From Baylisascaris procyonis (Eukaryota; Nematoda; Chromadorea; Rhabditida; Ascarididae), in the NCBI GenBank assembly GCA_037389465.1, contig JAZARR010000082.1, forward strand, positions 5,134,501-5,198,500: a stretch of DNA of 64,000 nt, given 5' to 3'. The position numbers and the translations under genes were made by a program. Below, in pieces: positions 52,701 through 64,000 of this stretch. Position 1 is the first letter of the stretch. Every line of letters starts with the position of its first letter. The notes below the pieces were generated by a model. The model did not search any database. It had not been told where the DNA came from and worked only from the letters and a program-made list of their open reading frames with translations.

Positions 52701-54380
52701 TCACTGCTCCTTTCTGGTACATTTTTTGAAAAATTTTTTGGGGTCATATCTCGCCTCCAAATGGTCCAATTTCGATACGGTTTTCAATACCCGACTTGGC
52801 GTGATAAGAAAAAGGTGAAAATATTTGTACGCTGCAGCGCAGACTCAGTGTATGCGCACGGTATCGCCGCACGTCGTGTTGCGGGCAATAGGGATCGTCA
52901 TTGAGGATATCTCGGCTCCCGATGAACCAATTTTGACAACGTTTTAACTGACTGGCTTCACATGATCTTACTTTGGTGAAGTACTTCACAAGTTAGAAAT
53001 GCCCACAGTATTCAAGCTATAGAAAAACTTCAACCAATCAAAAAAGGAAAATATAATGAACGTTTCCGGATATGACCATTGATAAAAGCATGATAAAAAC
53101 TTATCAGTAAATAATCCAATTAGAAATTTTTACTCTCCTCAAAATTTCTTTATGAAAACAATCAACAATAACAAATTAACAACCCAAAACATGTAAACTT
53201 GAAAAGAAAAGAAAACAAAATAAAATCAAAGATATATCACAGTTGTAAATTGGAGTCTAAAATATACGTTAATCTCGACGATGCTGTAACGCCCTCAGGG
53301 CTGGTGAAAATAATGTGCAATATAATTGAATTTATGAAAATTATTGAGGGAATGCTTAATATGTATTCAGCATAAACATCATATATCCAATCTTCTATAG
53401 TCTCGATCATATCACAACGTTAAGAATCACTCTAAATAAACATTAATCAATAAGGGGGAAAAAAATCATACAACTTAAACAAACATTAAAAAATATGTAT
53501 TGAATCTCAATGAAAATATGGAAGTAGATAAACTAATGCTGATAAATTTCCATCATAGGCTGGATTTGCATAAGCGATAATTTCCATAAGAAAATGATCA
53601 ATATCGAAGACAACTTAAAAAAACAGCCGTAGTCTATCATAATATTCTGCATGAAATTCGAATATTTCTTTCAAAAACTATAGTCCATTTATTTTGTCAG
53701 CTATCAGATAAAGCTATTAATTTTAAGAACATTTTACATATGAAATAAACTTATAAGCAAAAACTTATAAGGAATCACAATAAACGATGACTACAAGAAA
53801 TAAAAACATCTCTGCTAATCATATCATGCATTCAACGAGAACACAGACCAACGATTCGAAGTAAAAGGAAAATGATAGCGCATTAGGGAGGAGGAAGACG
53901 CCATGAAAGAAATAAACGATTATATAAACATAATCAGTATATGCATTTAGAATAAAGACATAATAAGGCGAATAAGAAAGAATAAAATCAACGAGGATAC
54001 ACCAATACCACCGCATTACTTTATAATCTCAGAAAGCAGGAAGAGGAATGATGAAGAGGGCGAGGAACAGTACAGGAACGTGGCTCAATGAAAACTCGAA
54101 ATTTGCATATTGTTCCCAAAAATTTGCATAATCTTTTCTCTTCCCCACACAATCCGAGTTTCTCCCTCCCATTGTTATTTTGTTCCCCATAACATATTGT
54201 TCTTAGACACCCATTCTAGTCTATAAGTTTACTATTTTCTAACTTCACGATCCCCTCTACTCAATAACCATTTCCTCCTTCTTCCCCCTCTGAGGATAAA
54301 CTCTTCCCGAGAAATAGTGAAGGCAACAGAAGAGAGAAATAAAGTCCGGCCTGTGTACATCATACGAATTAGAGATAGAA
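52701..54380. other. Intergenic region between the SINE and EDEM2 3' end
   Basis: 52701-52990 is compositionally mixed and GC-richer, perhaps more repeat-derived DNA (TTTTTTGAAAAATTTTTTGG, GCTGCAGCGCAGACTC), without recognisable coding motifs. 52990-54380 is AT-rich with nothing identifiable; it should include the 3' UTR of the minus-strand EDEM2 gene. Confidence 0.45.
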
Positions 54381-57300
54381 TCAAACATGCAATTGAGTTT
54401 CGTTGAATACTCTCGGTACCACTTGTCCAAGTCCAGTGAAATGGGACAAATATGAAAGCGGTGGACCCGATAGAAGTTCATAATGCTCTTCGGCCAACGA
54501 ATGATAACGAAACGAATTTAGATGAATATCATCCACCGCATCTAATATTTGCCTCGTATCCACTCCAGAAACATCTAAAAACACCGAATGTTTATACTCA
54601 TCTTGTACCGATCCATCGTATATTATGTATACCCTACTATAACTATGGCCATTCATATCTTTTAAAGCCTTACATTCTTATGAAGTATACTAACACTACC
54701 TAATACTAAATCAACTTACTTGGCTCATTCATGAATTTATTCATAGACCATCAACTAATCGATGAAATGATTCAGTTATTGCTATAGAACACCATAAAAA
54801 ACGGAAATTTCAAAAACCAGAAAAGCTTAGAATCTCACCTGGCCACTGATTAATATATTCGTCTTCAAGCGAAGGCTGTTCATTATGAGCGCAAATAGGC
54901 CCATTTATCGATTGAATTCGTCTTTGTGGATAAATATATCTGCCATAAATGAGACTCATCATTTTTTTCAATGCCAACGAGTCAAATCTAGCATCAAGCG
55001 GTCTACAACATCCCTGAAAAATCACCGTTAGAAGATTTCCACTTACGTTACTTATTATATTTTTGAACGATTTTCTACTGTAAAAACGGAATTTAAAATT
55101 GCACACGTCAACTCGAAAATATTTACATTATATTCTTAGCGCTTTATTCTCCTTGCCAAATATCACGAAATCTTTCAAAATACATCACTTCCACTGTTAG
55201 CAGCTATGCTTTGAGTAAAAAAAAAAAAAGACAAGTTTTATATCTCCTTTTATCGTTGTGATTGCAAATATAGCTTGAAAAAATAAGCTAACTATAAATT
55301 AATCTATAAGAATTGTCATAAACGGGCTCAAATTAGAATTCAAAGCCAACGGGAATTTAAGCGCTACTGCTACAGCAATCAGCCGCCTCAACTTTAGACT
55401 TGCGAAAACGGCACATTGGACTTCCAATCTTAGTTGAAGAACTTGAATGATGCGAAAATTCAACTGTGCCTCCAAAGGCATCAATTTCAAAGACGTATAT
55501 TAATTTTTCATACCTTACAAGTTGCTACAGGTATAGATATTTTGTCGAATTCTTTTTGCTTTTCGAAACGATCACTTTTTGTAGCCATATTCACATTCGA
55601 GAGATGATTCGATGCATCGACCACCGCTGTCAATTTCTCTTGCATCGTTTTCAAAGCCATTGCCAATTCGGCAGCAAAATTCGATTTTCTTCGTTTCTTA
55701 AAAGGTAAATATCACTTCGAAAATAAAGTAAAATCAAAAATTTAAAATTTTCACCCCCATGATACTAAGACCCAAAAAAAAAAATCACTCCAGACCCCGA
55801 TAATATTTAGCGATATCTAAAAAAATCACAACCGATCAATTATTATTTCAAAAAAAAAAAGAACAAGTTAACCCAGTTACAGATAATAAAACAGTATTCA
55901 ATCCTTCCAGAAATTCAACATTAACTTCACAATGGAGAGTAGTAAAGAAACTATCCCAAACATGACATAAATGAAGAATCTTAATATATAACAAAAGTAT
56001 AGCTTTATCGAACAAATTTCGTCAATGCAGCCATGCTTCCATAACTTCTTTCGAAAAGAATTCATATAAGAGCACATTTATGACATGTTGTAATTGCCTA
56101 TTAAAAATATTGCGCCGTGAAGGAATGAAAGACGATGAGGGGGGAGGAGATGAGGCGGGGAAGGGGTGAAGCACAGAAGGAATAATCTAGAACTCTGTAT
56201 GCGATAATCAAACACAGTAGTCTAAAAAAATCCCCTCGAAACGCAAATTTCAGAAAGCTTTAGAAACGATTTCATCAAAGGGCCAGGGTGATAGCTGAAA
56301 AGAATGTGAGAAAAAAGCAATAAACAATCGAAAATCAACCTTTTCGTTGATTTGTTTATCGAATTCTCGTGCTTTATCCAATAGCCTTTTTATCTGAAAA
56401 GCAAGAAAAAAAAATGCGGAAAAAAATCGAAGAAAATTGGGCACTAATGCAAAGAATGATAGCACATTGGCTGCGAACCCGTCGAATGGAGCTGAGCCGA
56501 TGCCCCCACATTGCGTACGCACCATTACCGTATTCTGCATTCTCTCCAAGCGAATACTAAACACTTGCAAAATGTGATGCGCTCGCTACTCAACGATTGC
56601 AAAGAATGATCACCCATCTATCAAGTGCACCTCCCTCCCCCCCCCTTCCTTCAGTTGAACTGAAATATTGCAAGGGGGTATTATTTGACATCCTGAATTG
56701 AATGGTGGGAAATGGGTGTTAGTATTCGCTTGGAGAGAATGCAGAGTACGGTAGTTGGTGCGTACGTGATGAGGGAACGAATTCAACTTCGTTCGCGGTT
56801 CGCAGCATGCCAACAAATTCTTGCAAGCATCTACTATTAAATTATTTTTATTTTTCTCAAGTTATTTTCACTTTTTTCCATCGTAAGAAAAGATTTCAAC
56901 ATAGGTGGTCCTCCCCTTTCCGTCCCATTCTTGTATGCATGTTCCCGATTTGCAATGCACTAATCTTAAAAGCGCCAACTATGAAACTTACTAGAAATAC
57001 CTATTTTCTAAGACAGACTTCCATTCTAAATTCTTTTTGGCTCAAGAAAAAAAAATTTCTGCAAAAACTTTTCAAATACAAATTTGGAAAAACTACTCGG
57101 TCCAAATATTCCATCTAAAACCAATTTCACACAAACCACTTGAAATCATTCGCATGAGTAAGAAAACACTCTAGTTACTCGGTGAGTTGCTTATTAAAGC
57201 AACTCAAATGGTATATTTTTTTTTAATCCGAGGATAGATCTGCAAGTGCTAAAATTGTCGATTCATCAATGGTCATAATCTCGATACCCTTTCCGATGCT

Positions 57301-60300
57301 GTCTCTTTTTTTGTTTTCTTGTCTCCATTTGGATCGTTTCGATGTGACTGCCCGAATGAAGCATCAGCTGAGGTTGCACTTCTCCATAAACTGCCCTCAA
57401 ATGCAATTTATATCATTCAAGCTAAAAAAAAAAGCAGAGAAAATTTCGATACCACCCCTCAAAGATGAATTAATGAAAACAAGATTTACCAACGAAAAAA
57501 TGAAGATGATAATATTTTTAAAATTCCAAATTTCGAGTAATATTACCACCAGTGACAGTTGTAATAACAGTAATAATAATGATTATAACAATAACAGGAA
57601 TAGTTGTGAATAACAATAATAATGATAATAAAAAAATAAATAATAATTAATAATAATAGTAACAGTAACGATAACAATTCCCAATGTAGATGCTCATATA
57701 AATTTGCTTACTTGTTCATTCGTTTCTCGTTCACTAAGCGAATGCGAGTTGTTTGAGTTGTGTCCTTCTTCTGCTTCTTCGATTTCCTCCTCCAGATCGT
57801 TTCTCGTATTATGTAATGAATGTTCTTCGCGGTTCTTTTCCAATTCCAATGTCTCCAAAGGAACGCCATTCTAAATTATCATCTTAAAATACATGAATAC
57901 AAATAATATGCAAATCAAAGGGTAATATTTACACGTGAAATGATGTTGCAAAATTATAACGGAATTAATCCGGCATTATTTTTATTCCATATTAAACGTA
58001 TCACCATTTGGTTAAACATATACCGCGCCTAACCGAAAGGATAATACTCGAATTTTTATTAAATATTCATAGATATCCATATGCATATCAAAGATATATA
58101 CATGCACACTACGCCCCCCCCCCCTCCCCCTCCTCTCTAATTTTACGCTTTAAGATGTGATAGGTAACGATGGCAGCTGATAAACCATCCCTGAATCAGG
58201 GCGGATGACTCATTTCTAAGTTGATAGACTAAGCAATTATACCAGTTATCCGTTCAATATTTTCGAAATCACCGTATCAAATTACCTCATAAAGAAGAGA
58301 TTTCTGGAATGTCTTCATGGATGGATCCGTTATATCAATAAGATCGCTCAATTCGATAGAGTCTTCAAATCTCGTCACCTTTTCAATATCACTATTCCTT
58401 TTTGCACTGCAGCAATATATTGCAGCCGGATCGAGTGGATGTGCTTCCGTATTAAATATATATCCACCTGCTATAATTTTTACTTATATTAATAAGTGAA
58501 AATTGCTCGATGAAATTAATATGAGATGCCGAGAAAAATTCCATCCGAAAATTGTGATTAAAAATTGTAAAAAAAAAGATGAGTGATGAATGGCTTGAAT
58601 GTTTATCATTGGCTTGCATCGGAGCAAATAAAATCAAAAAAAAAAAATCTTAAAAAAGCATATATTGGCAAAACTGAATTTTTGATAATTTTTTTTTTAT
58701 TCATTCACTAAGCCGATCATATATCAAATGAAAGTAAACATGAAAATTTTTATTGAAAACCTCGTTAGATTAGCAAGCAGAGATTATCTCACTACATCTC
58801 CAAGCATTTGATCTGATCGTCTAAAGAGAGATAACGACAACGCTAGCGCTAATACTGTCATCGTTTCCCTCACGATTCCCGCTCTCCAACTCTACGATAA
58901 ATTTAGTATGCAAGTGCACAGTAAAGCTATGATATATGATAAGCTAATGCCCAAATAGAAAGATCTAGATATAGAAGGCATGAGGTGAGACGTGTATTAG
59001 TTACAACATACAGAACGAAATATATAAATATTCCCCCCCCAAAAAAAACTTGAAATTGAATAAATACCATCAAGAATACATGGCCCATTTGGTGTTTCAA
59101 CGACACGTGATGATGTGCCATCATTATTTAGAAAATTTTCTGGATCGAACAATAAATAAAGATATTTCGTCGTCTCTGAGAGAAAAAATGATTCCATTCT
59201 GCAAATATATATTTACTACTATTAATAATACTTCAATATGGAAAATATTTAAAAAACTATAAGAATATCATAGTAATTAAATAAAATAAACAATAAAAAT
59301 CATAAAATATATATAAAATATTCATTTTGAATTAAATTCAAAAACAGGCAATAAAAACGATCACCTATCCTCAATGGTATGATCGTTAACATTTTTGATA
59401 GTCGCATATCCACATGTCGTACGGCAACTATGTTCTATTGCCTGTAAACAACGCTACATTCAACAACTATTTCACTGTAGTCTATCAATAATACATTTAA
59501 AAAAGGTACTCCCAGTCTGTTAAGGTGCACCTTCAATGAAAATAAACGCCGATTATGTATGACCTGATTTCTAAAAACACCCCTTCCCCCTCCCCCTCTT
59601 TCAATATTTGAGAAAATTATCACAAAAACGGAAAAAAATTGCATTTTTTGCAAAAAATTGCAAATGCATTTTTGCATTCGTTATAAAATTATAACATTGT
59701 ATTTATGAACATAATTAACTGTTCAAAGAAAAAAAGAATACAATTGATAAAAATAATAACAAGAGTCAAAAAAAAGCATCACAATAATTAAGATAATGAA
59801 ATTTATTTAATGAAAAATAATTTTAAAAAAATTAGGTCGATTTAACAAAAATTATTTTATGCGTAAAGATTATTAAAATATAAAAATATAGCACATAACT
59901 CAATAATATTTGCCGCCAAATGTAGTATAATAGGATCGCCTGTCGCTCTATAAATATAGTATAAACTTTCAACAAATTCTGGCCGTAAAGGATAGCCGGA
60001 ACGTTTTGATACCTGAAAACGGGAAAAAATAAATTTCAATATTTTTGTTTTTAGCTTTCATATATATGAAAACCAAATTTTTACAACGTATCACTCTTCT
60101 CCCCATTTCACCATATTTGCGTCTATCATCCAACGCATACGCTTAACAATACAAAACCTCGACTGCCGCAATTCATGCTTCTTGATGCCTTTGTGAAGGT
60201 GAACAGCAAATAAAGAGAAGGGGAGGAAATTTTTTCCCTGTGCAATTTCTGGAAATTCGAAAATTTTTGTGTCGTTTCAGCTATACCAGGTTGCATGAAG

Positions 60301-63300
60301 CAGCATTACAACAGCATTCACAGACAGAAGTAAGTAACCGGCTCGACTATCCAGTTGGTAAATGCGCTATGACTAAGATTCGAGGACGCGATCCTCACCA
60401 TCTGAATCTCTATGCAAAGAAAAGGAAGAGAAAAGGCAATTAGCAATAAGATGACACAATCAGACTACTATAACTGAAACGGTAAATAAAAAGCCAAACC
60501 GTTCATATTCAAGAATTTTAATACCTAATAATTGCAAACAAAAAAATTGAATTAAAAATATAAGGAACTATCAAAACAGTTAGAACTTAATCCCTAAGGT
60601 TACAGCTCATCGATCAATGCTTGAACTATGCCATTTCAACATATATCAGCAACACTGAAAAACATACCGCCTCTTGACTTGGGATATTATAGAACTCCGG
60701 TGGAAAACCATACTGTCGTGTGATTTGACTATACTGGAAAATGATGCGTTGAGCATCATCAATATTACCGGTTAGTGCCAATAATCCTGGCCAAAATGCC
60801 TCAAGCGATTGAAATATTGGCAATGAGATTTGACCTTTAGTCATCGATACCCATACAAACCAATCCTCCTTGCGAACATGAGTATTTATTGCTTCTACGT
60901 ACTCTAAACAAATAGCATATCATCATTAAAATCGATGCAAAACAAATCGATCCTATATAAATAACTATTACGAAAATAACTAAAGCATTTTAAGGCTTTA
61001 GTGTAAGCAATCAAAGCAATCGATTGTTTACATAATATCGATTATAGTTAACCGCAAATGCATTTAATTTATCAGAAACGTTTAAATTATAAATAAAAAC
61101 CAACAGTGAGAAATATATTATCAAGGGGACAGGATGGGTAAATCAGAACAAAGTCTGCTTCAATCTTATCCTTTGCATCAAACAATACGATTTAAGTACC
61201 ACCGGAAGAATTGCATTGCTCAGGAAACGAACGAAACTCGCAACAATTTGAGGGATCGGATATGTAAGACATCTGCGGCCAATTTGCATCGCTTGCATCT
61301 ACCTCCAAGCAGAAGCCGTCCTCCTACATTGCCTTTGCCTCGATGACGTATCCCACCATATTTTTCAATATTTTCTTCACCTCCCATCGTATCATAGAGC
61401 AAAGATTAATTGCGAGCTTTTAATCAAACTTATTTTGCTCCTTTCAACGAGTGTGAGATGATGGTTTCGACTGCTCTAAGCATTAACTGACTTTCCGATT
61501 CATAACTATTCCCAATTGCCAGCAGAGTTACGCCAATCCCACTAGTCACGGTCGGTAATGAACTCCTTAATTATCAAAAGAAACATAAGCCAAAGACGAA
61601 GATATAATTGGCATTAAATACTTACTATTAAATTGATGCATAAGACGAGGTCGATGAAAAAGTAAAGCCCCTTTGGCTAAATACTCGAAATACGAATCCA
61701 CTCCAGCGCCGATACCTGCATCTGTTGCTGTCCATGCACCTAAAATAAAATTGCATGAGATAAGAATGCTTCTCATACCAAAACTCTTGAAAGATTTTCA
61801 AAAATAAACAGGAAGACAAACAACGTCAAAGAAAAAAGAAATTTCAACTCGATTCTTTGAGAACAGATAGGTAAGATCGAATGATTGATGCAGGTGAATG
61901 ATGAACACTGGGTTCACGTTCTATTCTTTTTAATTCTGATTCGTATTTATACAGCACAACTTTTTTGCATGTAAAAAATAACTGCAATCTAAAGTTATTG
62001 CCACGCTGAAATTGTGTCCCCAAACTTACTCTCAATTTCCTCTCCTCCCCCCCCCCTCCTCTCACCCCAATCCATCGCCAATACGCAAATATGATAGACG
62101 GTAAGAATGAAAGACCTGTCTGAACGTTGATATGATTGCCGACGAGACCAAGTGATGATCGTGATTTCCACAATACATCCAACGCCTTTAGTGCGACACG
62201 CTCATACATAGGATTGCCTAAAAATATTAAAAATCAATTAATGATCGTCTTTCCAATCCGAAAATCAACTTAACACAATTAGAAGAGATAGCAAACATAT
62301 TTCCTATATACTTCTATTCCCTTTCTACTAAAGCCGAACTCGTGTAATGCGTTAAACGTCTCAATTTTCTATTGATTCAACTTTATCATCGAAGACATAT
62401 AGCACTATTTCAAGTACCATATATATAAGAGATCGCCAATCCAACCATGGATTTTCATTAACCATTGTACAATCTTCGTTCAATCTCCTCCTCCCCCCTC
62501 CCACCTCTTCAAACTGAACCTTTCTTTAAAAAAAAAAGAAACTACATAAATAAACAAATGGAACGCATATCAGCAAACGTTGAATGTCTAGCAAGCATAA
62601 AATGTCCACATAAATAAGAAGCAACTCAAGGCTCACCGGTGATCCTAGAAAGTGTGCCGAATTCCAGAATCATCGTACCCACACCCGCTGTGCATGTAAT
62701 TGGCGTTTCGTAACGATGTACACCATATCTAAAACGTTTCGCTTTTGAAATCCCAAATCACCAAAACAACAATTCTACCAAATATATTATACAAATTATT
62801 CTTACCCAATAATTATATTACTCAAACAACAATTATATTACCCAAATTACCCAAACCGCTCAATTAACTTGCTAAACGAAACCTATAACCGCCCAACAAA
62901 TAGACCATTTCACCACACACCGCTATTACCTACAGCGGCGTCCATGTTGGACAAACTTATTGAAGTGATTAAGGTGACAGGAGTATATAATGCAAAAGTG
63001 ATGACAAACATCTGAGCGCGTAAAGCATAATTCCCTTTCCCCCCCCCCCCCCCCTCCCCCTCCCTGTTTCCTTCCTACGCAGGAAAACCGAAATGAAGAG
63101 TGGAAGAACATAAACAACTTTTACAGTTACAGGACATACTTATAAGCAACTAAGAAAGACAGAATATCATTAATAAACAACGTATAGTTAAAATGAGTTG
63201 TCGAACAGAAAAGAAGCTAACCTTAAATTGACAGTGCCATAAGGCATTCCTGTATCCGTATTAAAGGCAGGAAGTAACTTTTGTGCAAATCGTTCCGCCA

Positions 63301-63968
63301 AACGTAATAGTGGTCCTGAACAAGGCCACCCCGCTTCTTGCTTCATACCTAAATGGAAACTTTTTTAGCACAAAATCTTTAACACAAATGATCGTATTTG
63401 TTTGCCAGCTGACTCAGATTATTCAATCACCATGCTATTAACCTGGCATGTTACCGCAGCGATACTCTATCATCCTCCCTCTCCCCCCCCCCCCCCCCTT
63501 CCCTCGTATTTCAGAATAGAAATACTATCAAAATTCTCTTAGCTTAAATATTTACAGGATATAAAATTAGAAAGACTGAAATATTGAAAAGAAAATGACC
63601 AGAATAACTAAAAGACTGAAATAAGCAATTAATCTGTGGAAATATTGTAAAAAGACTGTATCCATCCCTTGCATCCCTTCAGAGTTTTGTTAAGGTATCT
63701 AGACGCGATATAATAAATCTTATGCCACTGCATAGGTGTTTTTTATTTCCGATATATTCTAATCGCCTGATTAACACATATCGAAGAACCCTTCGAATTT
63801 CCGAGGGCTGAACGCTATTAGAAACCAAACGAAAAAAGAAATTGCAATCATAAAGCGCCAAAAATGGAACCTACCGCTAACTCTGCCTGAGAGAAAATGT
63901 GCTGCCAGAAGTCCGCCCACCACGCGTATATTCGTTTCAAATACAGAAACATTTACATTCGCATCTAC
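54381..63968 (-). CDS. EDEM2: EDEM2-type ER alpha-mannosidase-like protein (GH47), 5' end outside window
   Basis: Acts in the ER lumen, where EDEM2 starts mannose trimming that marks misfolded glycoproteins for degradation. Exons on the minus strand: 63968-63875, 63348-63222, 62728-62637, 62217-62116, 61739-61626, 60903-60668, 60012-59900, 59441 (or 59427)-59365, 59198-59068, 58467-58286, 57870-57712, 56393-56340, 55696-55514, 55013-54839, 54574-54381. About 672-677 residues are present; signal peptide and roughly 70 residues lie to the right. GH47 motifs in order: [13 protein letters not shown] with the Glu equivalent to the proposed general acid, [83 protein letters not shown] and [10 protein letters not shown], whose Thr binds calcium in the family. 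ESFFLSET followed by FDPENF and CILDG fits EDEM2 better than EDEM1 or EDEM3. The C-terminal tail of about 270 residues is acidic and charged, then has a CKGCC cluster, and is longer than in human EDEM2. The exon 7-8 junction is one base out of frame (see findings). Confidence 0.92.
56465..56814. repeat. Foldback inverted repeat with about 100-bp arms
   Basis: Left arm about 56465-56572 and right arm about 56716-56814 are imperfect reverse complements. The inner 50 bases match best: CGTACGCACCA...ACCGTA, then CTGCATTCTCTCCAAGCG, then AATACTAA. Outer parts share GCTGCGAACC. The loop of about 143 bases holds a C9 tract and a repeat of TGCAAAGAATGAT also found just left of the arm (56448 and 56596). 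It lies in the EDEM2 intron between exons 11 and 12. Confidence 0.75.
57540..57680. repeat. (AAT)n/(AAC)n simple repeat
   Basis: Irregular AATAATAATG, AACAATAACA and AGTAACAGTAACG words just downstream of EDEM2 exon 11 in the transcript direction. Confidence 0.7.
58114..58130. repeat. C11 tract with CCCCC neighbour
   Basis: Eleven C, then TCCCCCTCCTC, on the plus strand in an EDEM2 intron. G-rich in the transcript. Confidence 0.85.
62041..62060. repeat. C10 tract
   Basis: Ten C at 62047-62056, flanked by CTCCT on both sides, in an EDEM2 intron. Confidence 0.85.
63031..63065. repeat. C16 tract
   Basis: Sixteen C at 63039-63054 followed by TCCCCCTCCCTG, in an EDEM2 intron. In the transcript it offers several adjacent G runs. 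Confidence 0.9.
63478..63505. repeat. C16 tract
   Basis: Sixteen C at 63483-63498 followed by TTCCCTCG, in the EDEM2 intron between the first two exons of the window. Confidence 0.9.
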
Positions 63969-64000
63969 CTATAAACAAATAAGATCTGATTTACATAAAT

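Noticed and set aside
54575..54656. Longer last EDEM2 exon starting with a Met near 54656
   Set aside because: The acceptor GTTTTTAG at 54575 fits the phase of the previous exon and is much stronger than any site upstream.

Overview
The window is nuclear DNA from a nematode, AT-rich overall. It carries parts or all of four ordinary multi-exon genes. Between them lie two unrelated tandem satellite arrays, which together fill about a third of the window. The nematode assignment rests on a nematode-type vitellogenin and on a PROP1-class homeobox gene that I read as unc-42. I cannot fix the species; a spirurid or ascarid-like clade is only a guess. All exon models were built by hand from GT/AG junctions and reading-frame continuity. 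Three of the four genes close without any frame conflict.

Layout. 1-6458 (+): the 3' four fifths of a vitellogenin gene, 7 exons, with a polyadenylation signal near 6528. About 7090-20100: a satellite with an exact 147-bp period. Its 86 registered units run in one unbroken phase. Its edges hold older units of about 74-75 bp, and an 8-unit (1,176-bp) higher-order repeat is visible between about 14.4 and 19.3 kb. 31985-21318 (-): complete 7-exon paired-like homeobox gene (259 aa), with its homeodomain split by a 4.4-kb intron. 43144-35416 (-): complete 12-exon mitochondrial aspartyl-tRNA synthetase gene (617 aa). 43678-about 52380: a second satellite with a 514/515-bp unit, 16 nearly identical copies and one diverged edge copy, followed by a tRNA-derived SINE-like element. 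63968-54381 (-): an EDEM2-type GH47 gene of the ER quality-control pathway, 15 exons in the window, with its 5' end beyond the right edge.

The genes do not form a pathway: yolk precursor, neuronal transcription factor, mitochondrial translation and ER-associated degradation are unrelated jobs. The vitellogenin and homeobox genes converge on satellite 1. Satellite 2 lies upstream of the aspartyl-tRNA synthetase start codon and downstream of the EDEM2 stop codon.

The most interesting material is the structure of the arrays: a nucleosome-sized 147-bp unit made of two diverged half-units, an alpha-satellite-like higher-order organisation, and preserved ancestral edges. Other points are a foldback element of about 100-bp arms in an EDEM2 intron, a one-base anomaly at one EDEM2 splice junction, and repeated poly-C/poly-G tracts in introns. 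I found no prokaryotic system, no CRISPR array, and no recognisable transposase or reverse transcriptase.
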